64,000 nucleotides of DNA from Hippophae tibetana (Eukaryota; Streptophyta; Magnoliopsida; Rosales; Elaeagnaceae). The notes under the pieces were generated by a model. The model saw only the letters and a program-made list of their open reading frames with translations. It was not told the DNA's origin and ran no database searches. Shown here piece by piece: positions 47,069 to 60,325 of the stretch; position 1 is the first letter of the stretch, and the number at the start of each line of letters is the position of its first letter. Where the stretch lies: assembly GCA_037013495.1 (NCBI GenBank), contig JAZDXN010000029.1, positions 632,501 to 696,500 on the forward strand. The letters run 5' to 3'. A program made the position numbers and the translations under genes.

Positions 47069-49145
47069 AATCTATGCCCTATATTGTTTCCCCAAAATTT
47101 ATTAGATCCCATCAGGGTAGGATATTTAATCAATTGGTGATACATTGAAGGCATCGCTTTCATTTTGTGAATCCACAGGCGTTCCAAAATAGCATTATAA
47201 GAGGAAGGGGTATTCAAAATGATGAAGGTTGTCAAAACTATAACTCCTTCTACCGACACTGGTAGGTGTATGGTTCCTACCAATATTGTTACACTACCAT
47301 TGAAACCAACCAGCGACATTTGTTGTTGAGTGATTTCTTTAGGGTCTATACTCATGTCAAGAAAAACGGATAAGTATAAGAGGTCGGATGAGCTATCATT
47401 GTCAATAAGTATTCGACGTAACTCGCAATGAGTGATTCACACTGTTATCACTAGAGGGTCGTGATGGGGATGTAAGCATTCTCTACTTTCAAAGCTGATT
47501 GAATAAATAGGCCCCTTAAGTCTCAAGCTATATACCAAACGTCTCGTATCTCGAGCCTCCCATGCATATATCTTCCTGGAATTTCTAGAGTACTCGGCCA
47601 TGGGAGGGCCACCATGTATGGTGTGTATTATCCATACATCCCCCAGTGGAATGGGGTGTGTTCTATTTGGTTCATTTTGAATTGGAATTGGTTTGGCTGG
47701 TGCCCTGAACCTTTGATCTGTGTTCTCCCTTTGGATCTCTTCCTATGGATTTCTAGCTTTGTCAATAATATCGACTAAGTATCCTTCTAAAAGGAGGTGT
47801 TCAATCTCCCACTTTAAATGGAGGAAATCCTGAGTCCAATACACTATGTCTCTATGGAATACGTAATATTGTTTGGGCTTTCTTAGTAGAGCTTTCATGG
47901 CAAGTGGCTAATTCACATTATTGAGGCATTCCATTTGACGTACTACATCCACCAATGTGACGTGTAAGGGGGGTCCTCGAAAGGGAGATAGGGCATAGCC
48001 CCAAGTGTTTGGATTACCCCTCAGAGGCAGGTTTGAAATGGGGAAAATTAGGACGTTTATCTCCAATAAGCCTTATGTCTTCTTCTTTCTTAGTGAGGGG
48101 GGTCGTCTCTGGTTTTTATTAGCCAACCATTTGCTTGATTTCATCTCCCTTTCTACATTAACAAATTTATGGGTTGCCTCATAAATTACGTCTAAGGAAC
48201 ATAGTGTGGATTTTGTTAGTTCTATGAAGAGGCCATTATCGCGCTTTATTCCTTTTCGAAAAGCTTCTATGGCTATAGAATCGGGGCATTGGTTAATTTC
48301 AATCTTTTCCTTTTTGAATCTTCGCATGTAAGCCTTAATTGTCTCATCCTCCTCTTGGATGATTGAGAATAAGTGATGAGATTCCTTCTTGATAGGTTTT
48401 TTACAAGCGTAGTTGGTAATGAATATTTTGACTAGAGCGTCAAAACTAACAATACTCTTAGGGGGCAACTCCATAAACCATTGTTGGGCTGAATCTTAGA
48501 AAGTAGCTGCAAATAGTTTGTAGTACATTGATTCCCGCTTATCTTCAGATAGGTTGACTACAACCATGGCCATTTTGAATTGAAGAATGTGTGCAACTGA
48601 ATCTTTGGTTCCTTTATATGCGTGGCATTTGGGGGAGGCACTATTAAGTCAATGAGATCCGAGAAAGGTGACGTAGATAATTGATTACAAAAATTTCAAT
48701 ATCACCCCAAGGCTTTGCCTTTTCCTATCTTGTGAATCTATCGTTAACCTTTATCCATATTTGTTCTTCCATCTCTTTTAATCTTTTATCCAATTCCTTA
48801 CTTGGATCATACAGGTGAGTTGGTTGAATTATTGGTCCATAAGTCGGAGGATTTTCATAGGAAGTCCTCCCAATGATAGGAGGATCAAAAACTATGTATG
48901 GGTATTGCTCACTAACTATACGTCGATAAGGATCAGATGCACGAGGTATATGCTCTCTTCTAGAGGGTTGACGTACTATTCAAGGATTATGTTGTGTAAA
49001 AAAGGAACTATCTGTGTCTGAACATGTGTTTTGTTCCAATCGAGATCTCAATTCCTTATTATCCTTGTGGCATTTTATGAAGGCTTGCTGCAATTCTATA
49101 ATTTGTTTTTGAAGTCCTTATATCATTGCTTCTCCTTCAAAAAAG
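47069..49145 (-). mobile_element. Tat/Ogre-like Ty3/gypsy gag-protease remnant
   Basis: On the minus strand: a gag N-terminal part (about 49140-48500), the gag core (48474-48073: ELPPKSIVSFDALVKIF, IQEEDETIKAYMRRFKKE, AIEAFRKGI, a typical retrotransposon gag domain), then a protease region (about 47660-47035: IHGGPP-like lead-in, LIDNDSSSDLLY-like active-site area, QQQMSLVGFNG, NTPSSYNAILER). This order and wording fit the Tat/Ogre lineage. No RT, integrase or LTR of this element lies next to it. Broken and old. Confidence 0.7.
48073..48474 (-). pseudogene. Tat-like gag core
   Basis: 134-codon open stretch with the retrotransposon gag signature W(F)MELPPKSI...F..LFI and QEEDETIKAYMRRF, ending in a basic tail (ANKNQRRPP..RKKK). 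It would form part of the capsid-like domain of the element. Fossil. Confidence 0.7.
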
Positions 49146-49332
49146 GATACCGCCTAAGATTAAAGATCTAAGAAGTTTCACCATTCCTTATACTATTGGT
49201 GAGAAATTATTTGGCAGAGCTCTATGTGATTTGGATGCCAACATTAATTTGATTCCATTTTCCATCTATCAGAGACTTGGATTAGGATAAGCACACTCGA
49301 CCATTTTCACTCTTCAGCTTGCAGATAGGTCT

Positions 49333-49749
49333 TTGAAGCACCCAAGAGGCATTATAGAGGATGTTCTTGTAAAGCTAGACAAGTTTATCTTTCCTACAAA
49401 TTTCATAATTCTTGATATGGAGGAAGATAAAGAGATCCCTATTATTCTCGAGAGGCCATTATTAGTAACAAGTCGGACTTTGATTGATGTTCAAAAAGGG
49501 GAGCTCACCATGAGAGTTCAAGACCAAGAGGTAACTTTCAATGTTTTTAAAGCTATGAAATTTCTAGGTGAATCTGATTATTGTTATAGAGTTGATGTGG
49601 TAAATGAGTTAGTTGAAAGCAGGTTCACGGAAAACTTTACTACTGATTCTTTGGAAGTTTCTCTTATGAAGGCTAATGTTATTGATAACCTAGAATCTCT
49701 TGAGTATCTAAAAATACTTGAAGCATCTCCACAAATCTCTAGTTCCTAG
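49333..49749 (+). pseudogene. Athila protease-region fossil
   Basis: 139-codon open stretch. It follows a DLDANINLIPFSIYQRLGLG-like active-site segment (about 49225-49290) and contains KHPRGIIEDVLVKLDKFIFP and IPIILERPLLVTSRTLIDV, the C-terminal half of the aspartic protease of Athila elements, then QKGELTMRVQDQEVTFNVF. Confidence 0.8.
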
Positions 49750-50169
49750 ACTAAATTTGATGCATCACAAGTTGTGACACCTTCTAAAGCTACTCATCAG
49801 CAGCCATTTGTGGAAGAACAACCATCATTAGAGCTTAAGCCATTGCCTAATCATCTACAATATGCTTATTTGGGTGATATGTCTACTATGCCTGTAATTA
49901 TTTCATCCTCTCTAGATGAAGATCAAGAAAACAAGTTGTTAAGAGTGTTGAGAAATTACAAGACAACTTTGGGGTGGTCTATAGTTGATATTAAAGGGAT
50001 CAGCCCTTCATTATGCATGCATAACATCTCGTTTGAGGAAGATTGCAAGCCTACTATTAAGCATCAATGTCATTTGAATCCAATCATGAAAAATGTAGTG
50101 AAAAACATGATCATTAAGTGGTTAGATGCAGTTATTATCTATCCCATTTTAGATAGCTCTTAGGTTAGC

Positions 50170-51413
50170 CCAATTCACTGTATGCTGAAGAAAGGATGAA
50201 TTATGGTGGAGGCTAATAGTAATAACGAGCTTATTCCCATAAGAAAAGTGACAGGCTAGTGAGTCTGTATGGATTATCGAAAGCTTAACAAGGCTACTAG
50301 AAAGGAACATTTCCCTCTTCCATTCATTAATCAGATGGTTGATAGATTGGTTGGACATTTGTTCTATTGTTTCTTGGATGGGTATTCAAGATACAACCAA
50401 ATTTTTATAGATCACTAGGATCAAGATAAGACCACTTTCACTTGTCCATATGGAACTTTTGTTTTTCAGAGAATGCCTTTTGGACTTTGTAATGCCCCAG
50501 ATACTTTTCAAAGGTGTATGATGGCTATCTTTTCAAACATGGTGTAGAATTTCATTGAGATATTTATGGGTGACTTCTCAACGTTTTGTGATTCATTTGA
50601 TATATGTTTGCATAACCTTTCTTTGATCCTACAAAGATGTGAATAGACAAACTTGGTGTTAAATTGGAAAAAGTGTCATTTCATGGTACAAAAGGTGTTG
50701 TTCTCAGCCATCTAATTTCTTCGGAAGGAATTGAAGTGGATAGGGCAAAGACTGAGACTATTGAGAAGCTAGCGCCTCTAACATCTGTCAAAGGAATTAG
50801 AATTTTTCTTGGTCATGCATGATTCTACAGGTGGTTCATCAAGAACTTTTCCAAGATCTCTAAGCCTCTTTGCAATCTTTTGGAGAAAGATAGGAAATTC
50901 AATTTTGATGAAGATTGTTTAAAATCTTTTTTAGCGTTGAAAGAGAAGATGATCACTACTCACATCATTATTGTACCAGATTGAAGTCTACCATTTGAGC
51001 TCATGTGTGATGCTAGTGACTTTGCAGTAGGAGCTATTTTAGGTCAACATAAAGAGAGAGTTTTCCATGCCATCTACTATGCTAGCAAGACTTTCACTGA
51101 TGCTCAGCTTAATTATGCTACCATAGAAAAGGAGTTACTTGCTATTGTATATGCTTTTGAAAAGTTCCGCTCCTATCTAATGGGTACTAAGGTGATAGTT
51201 TACACTAATAATTCTACCATAAAGTATCTTATTGCTAAAAATGATACAAAGCCGAGATTGATCATATGGGTACTCCTATTGCAAGAATTCAATTTAGAGA
51301 TCAAGGATAAGAATGGGGCCGAGAATCAAGTGGCATATCATCTATCTAGACTGGAGAACAATGATGGTTTCATAGACAAGACCATCATTGGAGATACTTT
51401 TCTAGATAAATAA
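50170..51413 (+). pseudogene. Athila reverse transcriptase and RNase H fossil
   Basis: RT motifs: [45 protein letters not shown], then an F(M)(G/D)DFS palm-motif region. RNase [51 protein letters not shown] and [13 protein letters not shown]. The order is normal for Athila pol. Broken. Confidence 0.85.
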
Positions 51414-51419
51414 CTATTT

Positions 51420-52720
51420 TTATTTGATCATAGATGTGTGCCATGATATGTTGATTATGTTAATTATATTGTGAGCAATGTGCTTCCATCTAATTTATCT
51501 TTCCATTAGAAGAAGAAATTCTTACATGATGTCAAGTACTATGTATGGGATGAGTCGTTCTTGTTTAAGTAGTGTGCAGATCAAATTATTATAAGGTGTG
51601 TTACCAAGGAAGAAATTGAAGACATACTTAGGCATTATCATTCTTCTGCCTATAAGGGTCACTTTGGAGGAGAAAGAACAGCGGCTAAGGTTCTTTAATT
51701 AGGTTTTTATTGGCTAACTATATTTAAAGTTGCACATTTCTTTATTTCACACTAGGATAAGTGCCAAAGAGTTGGTAACATTTCAAAGAGACACGAGATG
51801 CCTCTCAACAACATTTTTGAGGTGGAAATATTTAATATTTGGGGTATTGATTTCATACCTTTTATCTCTTCCTACAACATCTACATTCTTTTTGTTGTGG
51901 ATTATGTTTCTAAGTGGATGGAAGCAGTTTCCTTACTTACCAATTACTCCAAGGTGGTGTTGAAATTCTTAAAGAAAAACATTTTTACTCGTTTTGGCAT
52001 TCCAAAGGCAATCATCAACGATGGGGAACTCATTTTTGCAAAAAATATTTTGAAGCCCTCCTTGAAAATATAGGGTCACTCATAAGATCACAATCGCTTA
52101 CCATCCTCAAACAAATAGGCAAGTTGAGATTTTAAATAGAGAGGTGAAGATGATCCTTGAGAAGACAGTAAATCCTTTTAGGAATGATTGGTCTAAGAGG
52201 TTAAAGGATGCACTTTGAGCATACCGGATAGCATATAAGATACCCATTAAGATGTCTCTATATCGGTTAGTTTTTGGGAAAGCTTTGCATCTCCTCGTTG
52301 AACTAGAGCACAATGTGATTTAGGCAATCAAGAATCTGAATTTTGACTTGAGAGCCGCTGGCAAAAAGTGTCTTCTACAACTTAATGAGATGGATGAGTT
52401 TTGTCTACAACCATTGAAAATGTTGAGCTTTATATGGAGAATACAAAGAGAAGGCATGACAACAAGATCTTGCATCGGCACTTTGAACTAGGATAGAAAG
52501 TTTTGGTCTTCAATTCTCGTTTGAAGTTCTTTCTAGAAAAACTCAAATCTAGGTGGTCAGGACTTTTCACTATTATCAAAGTGCACCCATATGGAGCTGT
52601 TGAGATTAAAGGAAAATAATCACAAACAATTTTCCAAGTGAACGGGCAAAGACTCAAACATTATTGGAGAGGTGACATTGATTGTCAAAAGTCCACCGTT
52701 TTGTTATCTAACCCTCCCTA
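51420..52720 (+). pseudogene. Athila integrase fossil
   Basis: HHCC-type region ([25 protein letters not shown]), core with IWGIDFIPF and [27 protein letters not shown], then the QTNRQVE-like and YRIAYKIPI-like segments, and a C-terminal tail with [10 protein letters not shown]-like sequence. Broken. Confidence 0.75.
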
Positions 52721-54037
52721 AAGCCGATGACTCTAAATCATGTAGTACTTAGGAGGCAACCTAGGTGTTTTAGTTTTTATATATATTACTTAGTTTCACA
52801 CATATTAGTTTGGCTATTCCTTTATTTTTTTATTTTTCCTAATAGGTGCAAATTGGAGAAAGTGAAGCTATTATTTTTGGATTTTAATCTTACAAGCCAA
52901 CTCACCAACCAAGAAAGTTTATTTTAACCCATCTCCTTTTTTTCTTTAATTTTCACACATCGAGGACAATGTGCATATTAAGTTTGGGGGTGGAGAGATT
53001 GAACTTATTTGAATTATTTGCTTGGTATTGTTTCTTGTGTAGCTTTGTTTGTTTGATTGAAACTTGAGGATATATTGTGCTTTTTGTGGTGATTTATTTT
53101 TATTTCTTTGGTTGGATTGATGCATAGCTCTTTAAAAAATGTGAATATTGTCCAAGTTTGTGTGTAATTTTTGAGTAAGTTTCATTTTGACAAGAATATG
53201 TCTATCTATGAGCACTAGTCCTAATCTTTGAGTTGTTATGCTAATTTAGGGAAGGTTTATGTGAATATGAAATTCTATTGATCTCCTAGGGTTTCACATA
53301 TCTTAGAATTTGTTTGATTTTCTCTCAAGGCGAAATCCTATAGAACACTTAGCTAAGGAAATGATTTAGGCCATATTTAGATCGTTTGAGTCTTTCTATC
53401 CAACTTTACATGTTTTATCCATAGTATACCTCGTTTGAGCCTTTAGGTTGATTTTTATTTGTCACCCACATATTAGCCTAGTAAAAAAAATCAATCAAAA
53501 ATCAAAAAGAGATTGTGGCATGAGAAGTTAAATACCAACTTTGAAAGTATTCATTAAGATGTTAAAAGGTGTCTTGTTAGGATCCTACAATAATGATATG
53601 TGTTTAGGGAAAATTTGAGCCAAATATTGTCCTTTATCCTAACTTTACCTAAACAGCATATTACAAGCTGAATAAAGTCCTATTTATTTTTGGTTTTATG
53701 TTTTTCTACATTAGTGGAGAGAGAATTGAAAAACAAACTTATGAGATTTGTGATGTCATTAAGATTAATTGCTTCCATATTTGCATAAACTCATCTGGAT
53801 TGCATGTGATGAATTATGAAAAGACTTCACACACAAACACAAGAAAACTCAATGTGAAAATGTGTTATACTTTTGAATTACTTTCAATGCTTAGATAAAA
53901 TTCTTGTATATCATTGAGTTATGTTATTGATATGACCAAGGAGAAATGTTTTGAAAATCACTATTTTTAGTGCATATATATTTGTTTTATTTCTTTTCTT
54001 TTGCTCGAGCAATAGAAAAATCTTAAGTTTGGGAGTG
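52720..54037 (+). other. Athila 3' non-coding region with conserved GAGGACAATG motif and purine tract
   Basis: Between integrase and 3' LTR there is no recognisable protein. CGAGGACAATG (52961) followed by AAGTTTGGGGGTGG (52980) is a pairing that also occurs in the minus-strand element (near 59863-59829). A second purine tract AAGTTTGGGAGTG (54025-54037) abuts the LTR and would be the polypurine tract. I see no envelope-like gene. Confidence 0.6.
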
Positions 54038-55000
54038 TGATAACTTTGTGTTTTAGCCTAATTTATTAATTATAATTTCTATGTTCTTAATGTTTTTAGT
54101 TAATATTAAGTTTCTAAATTATTTAGTGTTAGTTTTGTAAGAAATTATTTTTTAGAGAAAAAGAAAAAATTTCAATTAAAAAAGGACTTCAATGCAAAAA
54201 CAAAGTTGAAAATTATATTTGAATTAAAAAGGGGACTTAAATGCAATTAAAAAAATTTGAAATTTAATTTTTTTTTTTTTTGCATAGAAAAGGAGTCTCT
54301 TGTGCAGAATGGATCAACGCATGTCACTCACCGTTACATCATAAATTCAATGATGCACATCAAGAGACTGATATTCAAACTCTATGTGGGTGAATGGACG
54401 AGGATTCCCAGCTATTCTGCACAGTTCGGCATGCAGAGTGGGATCCACCTGTCTACACAGTTTGGCATTCAGATTTTCTCTACAACGTGGCCTCGCATCA
54501 CCCACCATCAGATCAAATGATGAATGGTCTAGATCGTGCGAGCTCTCTACTCTCCATGCGAGAGAGTCACAAGTGGAGTCAAACTGTTCTGCACAATCTA
54601 ACATGCGAAATTCCCCTATGATGTGGTCTACCAAATTTGTGAGAGTCTTGCCCAGCCCGAAGCCGCCGCGTGTCTGCATCAAAGAGTTTCTTCTAATCCC
54701 TTTTTATTTTAATTTAATTATTCTTAAATGTATAAATATTTTTGTATTGTTTTTTAATATTTGCTATGAAATAAATTATTTGTTCTAGGGTTGCATTGTA
54801 GCTTGCATTATGAAGCTTGAATTAATTATTTTTGAATGATTTGTGGGATGTTGCTTTTAATTTATTTATTCTATTTGTGTTTAATGCCTTTGATTGTTGG
54901 ATGATTAATCAATTGTTCTGTGAACCCTAATGAACTTGGAAAAGTATTTTTTGTGTTTTTCTCTTAGATAGAATAACATATATATATAGGATAGGTAGGT
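54038..55000 (+). repeat. Athila 3' LTR (right edge uncertain)
   Basis: Starts TGATAACTTTGTG right after a purine tract. Similarity to the solo LTR at 43241-44565 continues through ATTAATTATTTTTGA(A/G)TGATTT (about 54820) and AACATATATATATA (about 54975). After about 55000 the similarity is lost and a copia-like piece follows, so the LTR is incomplete. The open frames at 54347-54788 are in the LTR's GC-richer centre and are not host genes. Confidence 0.7.
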
Positions 55001-55009
55001 GTTACCCTT

Positions 55010-56060
55010 TGCACCTTCCCCTGTGAAACTATATTTACCTTATTGACTGACCAGTACACACAGTTTCCTTGAATTGTTCTTCCATTTATGTATGCAATGA
55101 CATACTTCAGAGAAGAATCTTTCTTGACATAATTCAATTCTCACTTCTATGTTCATTTTGGCCATGAACAGATGCCTGGCTTTGTGAGTGTTTCTAAAGA
55201 ATTAAGCTCTATACAATTCTCTTTCGAAGAAGCCCAACTCCTCTCTCACATAGGTAATCTCTTATCTTTAAAAATCGAGTAACCCACATACTTCACTCGG
55301 TATTCCTTTCATAAGAATCATTAAAAACCCTTAGCTTACCTTGTATCTTAAGGGTATCACAATTTTTATCATAAGAATGTGCTTTAGGGATTCCTTCCAC
55401 AATGATCTCACTATGTATTTACAATTAGGTTGTCCTTTTGAACCTAGATTTTGGGATCTCCAATCAAATAGGTTAGGTTTCCTTTATAAATCCCTATTCA
55501 TTTATGCTCTTCAATCTCCTTCTTCTCGATGACTTATCAATTAACTCTTAATTTAACCCTTTAGTTAAGGGATCCGTTATGTTATCCTTTGACTTCACAT
55601 AGTCAATAAAGATAACTCCATTTGAAAGTAGTTTTCTAATGGTATTATGTCAAGACTTATCATTATACATATTACTCAATGCTCTTCCAATAGTAGATTG
55701 GCTATCACAATGGATGCATATTGCAAGAATAGGCCCCATCCAGTTAGGAATATCCTCAAAAAAATTGCATAGCCATTCGGCTTCTTCGCCACTTTATCCA
55801 AAGCAATGAACTCGTATTCCATTATGGATCTAGCAATGCACTTATTTTTAGAGAACTTCCATGAAACAATTGCACCACCTATTATGAATAAATATCCACT
55901 AGTAGACTTTGAGTCTTACTTATCAGATATCTAATTCGCATCATTATATCCTTATAATACAGCTGGATATCTTGTGTACTGTAGTTCATAGCTACGTGTA
56001 TATCTTAAGTATCTAAGTAGTCTTCTCATACCTTTCTAGTGATCAGATCTTGGATTACTG
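55010..56060 (-). mobile_element. Ty1/copia fragment: RNase H end and probable 3' LTR
   Basis: On the minus strand, 56060-55550 gives [47 protein letters not shown] and a domain end like SIDYVKSKDN, all hallmarks of copia RNase H. The following ~0.5 kb (to about 55010) is probably the 3' untranslated region and LTR, judged only from position. Broken. Confidence 0.7.
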
Positions 56061-56069
56061 ATCGGTAAA

Positions 56070-56598
56070 TTGTGAGATGATGATGAACAACCTGGTAAAC
56101 TGTGAGAAGAAGGTTATGGTATAAGGTGTCATGTTATTAAACCACTTCTATGCACTATCACATAGGGTGGAAACAAATATATTACACATCATGGTGTCTC
56201 TCTTGCCCTCAGTGAGACTCACAGAGGACATAGTTGTCTTGAAGTGTTGTACGTGAGATACCGTATCTTTGGTCTCTTAGTAGTCTGGAAACTTGCTAGC
56301 ACTAAACTTGGTTGGGGTCTCATTGTGCTCTATTTCATTATAAAATAGGGAGACACACAATTTCTAGCAATCCCTATCCACATCATAGGGAACCTTACCC
56401 TTGTATTGCCTTTCATTGGCTCATTTTAGGGTTTGGTTTTTCTATTAGCTTTCTTGAATGCTCAAAATTGTGCCTTTTAGCTTTCTCCCTATAGCAAAAA
56501 CTTCTTGATACTGAGCCCCATTGAGCTAGGAGGGGAGTTACCCTCGATTTTATTCTTACCCTTTGTAGGTGATGAGCAAAAACTAGCATCGTCGATTC
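56070..56598 (-). pseudogene. Ty3/gypsy-like gag fragment
   Basis: The minus-strand reading includes FKTTMSSVSLTEGK, MMCNIFVSTLCDSA and KWFNNMTPYTI, close to gag core sequences of plant gypsy elements (MCNIF..TL...A..WFN.L...SI). It lies between the copia piece and the 3' LTR of the Athila-like element, so the latter probably landed in or next to it. Confidence 0.55.
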
Positions 56599-58321
56599 TG
56601 CCAATACTTTGGTTTTATATTTATAAAACTCTCGCAAGTGCACGAATCATTTCATAAAAAATGATAAGTATACTCCAAAGGTCGATCAAAGGAAGGAATA
56701 TATGTGGTTTTTAATTATTATTCAAACTTTTAAAAATGAAATTAAATCCTAAACATTCTGTCACGATATTTGGGTTTTTGTGTTTCTAATCTAACAACAT
56801 AAAAATAAACATAGATAAAGATTTAATAAACATTTATGCAAATTTTATCATTTATAATAGTGGAGTATTTATGGATATAATAACTAAGTTAATCATGCTT
56901 CCTCATATTATTTAGGTTATTAAAGATATAAATTGATATTTATTGATTCTATCTTTTTTATATGAATACCACTTTTGGTGGGGTTAGATATTCTTTGTTA
57001 ATTAAACAAATAAATTAACACCTATGGGTGGGATTCATAACTAATTTGGTTAATTAAATTAATTCCTTTTTCTAAGAGATTGAAAATAAACCATTTAAAT
57101 GCCACCTTTGGTGGAGTTAGACAGTTTAAACTTTATTCAAGGTGTCCAAATTAAACCTAAGAATTTAATTATCTGAGTACTAACTTTCAAGTTTTAAAAC
57201 TACTACTGAAAACATGTTGTCAGTACATTTTCAAATAATAATTCTTATAAAAAAAATTGAAATTGAGCTTCACTCTAACTATCGGGCGATTATACCAACA
57301 AATAAAGGAGCACTAATCTAAATCAGAGCGGATAACTAAACCTTAAAATCTAATTTTCAGATTTAAGTTTGTAATGAAAAATAATATATTTCTCTCTAAC
57401 ATTCTTAATATAAAATCTTGAATAAAAATAAAATCAATTCATTTTAGAGATTTTTACCTATTTAATATTTCGTAAGCATAACAACGTTATTATTATATCA
57501 TGTTTACAAATAGCCAGCAAAGTTAAATTTAATCACAGAAAAATTAAATATAACATGCAAGGATAAAGCATAAAAAATAATTGTAAAGAAAATAAAATCC
57601 TTACAGTACTTTGTTGTTATTCCTGTTGCTGGAAAACATCCAAACGAAATTTGCACTCCCATTTATTGAATCGAAAAGAAAATAAATTACAAAAACATAA
57701 CTAGTTCTTCTCAAAAAGAGAAGAACTCTAAAATTAAGAGAAACTAACTAAGAAAAGCTAAAAACTAAGAAAAACTTAAAACTAAGAAATGAGAGAAAGA
57801 ATTAGAAGAGACGATGTGTTTCGAGGTGTGTTTTGTTATGAAGAGAATGGGGGTATTTATAGGTGAGGATGAGGAGAAAAAGTGGGTGAAAAAATGGTGG
57901 AAACGCAGAGTACTAAATGATGATGTCATGCTGACATGAGGGGCGGCGGCGCGCGCGGATTGGGGCAGATTGGCACGGACTAGGCGCTGCATTGCTCGGC
58001 GCGGTTGGGTGGTTACGTGCGCGATTTCCTCATTTTTTATCTTTTTGACCCATTTTGTCTAGTTTTTCCATATTTATTGACTTTTCCTCATTTATTTATG
58101 AATATATTTGTGATGTACACAGATTCTAATTAATTATATAACATTAAATGCATTTTTTAAGTTGTGTTTTTAAGCGAAAATACCTTAAAAACAATAAAAA
58201 TACCCGTGATTCCGAAAAGATAGATTTATAAATATATGATAAAATCATATAAATATATATATTTTAATCAATTAATGTGTACAAAATCATGGTAATTTTA
58301 GTGCTTTTTTAGCACTAATCA
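56599..58321 (-). repeat. 3' LTR of Athila-like element (about 1.72 kb)
   Basis: On the minus strand it starts TGATTAGTGCTAAAAAAGCA (58321) after a purine-rich GGTTAAGGG, and ends near TTGGCA (56599; this end is estimated). A TATA-like TATAAATA (57861-57854, minus) is followed by a pyrimidine-rich stretch. A GC-rich patch (57940-58020) stands out. The motif GTGCACTTGCGAG near its 3' end resembles the solo LTR's matching region. Confidence 0.65.
57854..57861 (-). promoter_or_regulatory. LTR TATA box
   Basis: TATAAATA on the minus strand, within CACCTATAAATACCCCC and midway in the LTR, with an AC- and TC-rich stretch just downstream. It is a good candidate for the element's own promoter. Confidence 0.5.
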
Positions 58322-60325
58322 ACCCTTAACCATCTTCTTGCTAGTCCCTTTGTAAGAGAAGCGATAAAAACTAAACATTAAACAATCCTAAATCACTTCT
58401 GTGGATTGACACAGTTGCATTTAGCCTACGCAACAAGCCTTTAAACCCCTAGGTTGCCGTAGTGGATGAGTTTGAGTCTCGTTAGGGTTTTCAGTAATGA
58501 TACCCACAAACATTGAACTAAATGTAAAAATTAAAAGAAATAATAAAACAATCAAATTAAAAACTAAAATTACAACAAAATCAAAAATTAACTTTTAAGA
58601 ATAAAAGAAAACAACATATCACAACAATGTCTCATACTTTTTAATCTCTTTTAAGATCATAATTAAAATCTCAAGCATAAGTTATTTTAATCTCTTTAAA
58701 AAATCATGATTTATTATAATAATTAGTCAAAAATCATTTTCATATTTCATATCAAAAATGTATCAATTTAATTTCACCCAATTTCAGTGTCAAGAATCTG
58801 AATTCGCTTCGACTCTATTCCTCACTTGTCAATACTCTCAAAGATATCATATATAAAAATTATTTTCATCCATAAATCAAACTCATTAAGAAAGAATTTC
58901 AAGATATATTCCTTTTACAAATGAAGAAAGTACAATGACTTTTTAGGGAATTACTTCCTATATCTTTCTTTTGTAATTAGCATGTACTCACAACTTTGTA
59001 GGCAATGTGGGTCATAGTATATAGATTATACTATATATTCTTTACCTATCTATTTTCCCTTTTTTTTGAAGATTTTTTTGCAATATATATATATATATAT
59101 ATTTAAAGAGTCAACCTATGTACAGATTGTACATTTTTTTTGGATTTTGGTGAGTGGTTAATTTTGTGAATTTTCTGTTTGATTTTGGTTTAGGTCACCC
59201 CATATATGTCTTTTTTTATAACAATCATGCACGAATGAGATAAAAGCATATACTATCAATTTCTACTTAAATCATTTAATCTAAGCAAAAATAAAAATAA
59301 AAACATACAACACTCTATTAAGATGGGAAAAAAATTGATACATTCAATGCTAATGCCTATAGAGATCATCTAAAAATTTGAAGAAATAAGAAATGTGTTT
59401 GGAGTAGAAAAAATATATATTTCACTCTGAATAAAGGAAATTAGGCTCAAATTATATCTCACAAAGGTAGTCTCCACTAAAAAAATTCATAAACACCGAT
59501 TTTGGGTTTAATATAATTTCCACATCTTATCAAGAAATACTAGTTATGACAAAAACTAACTAATTACAAAATATTTCATGATATGTTTTCAAAAATTAAT
59601 CTAACAGTACAAAAGACTTAACTATTTACTTAAATTTGATTTAAAGAAATGATAAATTTGTGTGAGAATTTTTTTTCAATTAATTCTAAAATTACAAAAA
59701 TTACTAAAGCACACAAAATAAAACCAAACACCATAAAAATGAAAATGTGAACATAAAATAAAAATAAATACTTTTTTTATTTTTAAAATTGTTAATTTTT
59801 TTTGTTTTTTAAGCATGGTAACTTTTCACCACCCCCAACCTAGAACTTACATTGTCCTCAATGTAACAACTGTAAATTAAAGATAAAGAGAAAAGAGAAG
59901 AAATATTACCTATTTCCTGAGAATGTGGAAGTAATAATGGAGAAATGCAGGTGCATCCATCATATTTATCAATAAAGTTCATATAGAAAGATCGCTGTGA
60001 ACATCTAATATCTCAACAAATATTTTTAGTTTTAACAATTTTAAAACTATTTATATGTAATTAAACTAAAATAAACAATAGAAATTAAATAAATAAAACA
60101 AATAAAAGAAAATTACCTAAAATGATGGGTTTCCTCATATCCAGCGCTTAGTTTAACGTCTTAGCAAGACGTAACTTTATGGTGCTAAGGGTTACTCAGC
60201 CAAATGCAATTCATTTCAGTAATGTTGTTTGGTTCTTCTAAATAAGGCTTCACACGATGCCCATTGACTTTGAATGTTTTTTGTGTCTTGGAATCCAATA
60301 GTTCTACTACTCTATGTGCAAATAC
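58322..60325 (-). other. Athila-like 3' non-coding region
   Basis: AT-rich, without a recognisable protein. Near 59863-59829 the minus strand reads CATTGAGGACAATG and then AAGTTCTAGGTTGGGGGTGG, the same motif pair as in the plus-strand Athila at 52961-52993. A run of (AT)10 lies at 59083-59102. In some Athila elements an envelope-like gene is found at this place; I see no trace of one. Confidence 0.6.

Larger units (their letters stand above)
49146..55000 (+). mobile_element. Athila-type Ty3/gypsy element, protease to 3' LTR
   Basis: Parts in order: protease region (about 49150-49760), linker (49774-50160), RT (about 50170-50990), RNase H (51003-51410), integrase zinc finger and core (about 51420-52330), integrase tail (about 52330-52720), 3' non-coding region (52720-54037) and 3' LTR from 54038. 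Wording such as [41 protein letters not shown] and [11 protein letters not shown] is typical of plant Athila. No gag and no 5' LTR are adjacent on the left, where the Tat-like piece lies. More than ten breaks; clearly dead. Confidence 0.85.

Noticed and set aside
54347-54788. Facing open frames of 111 and 134 codons
   Set aside because: They sit in the Athila 3' LTR and overlap on both strands; no conserved motif.
58322-60325. Envelope-like gene after integrase in the Athila-like element
   Set aside because: No open frame or membrane-type sequence was seen in this stretch; the same holds for 52720-54037.
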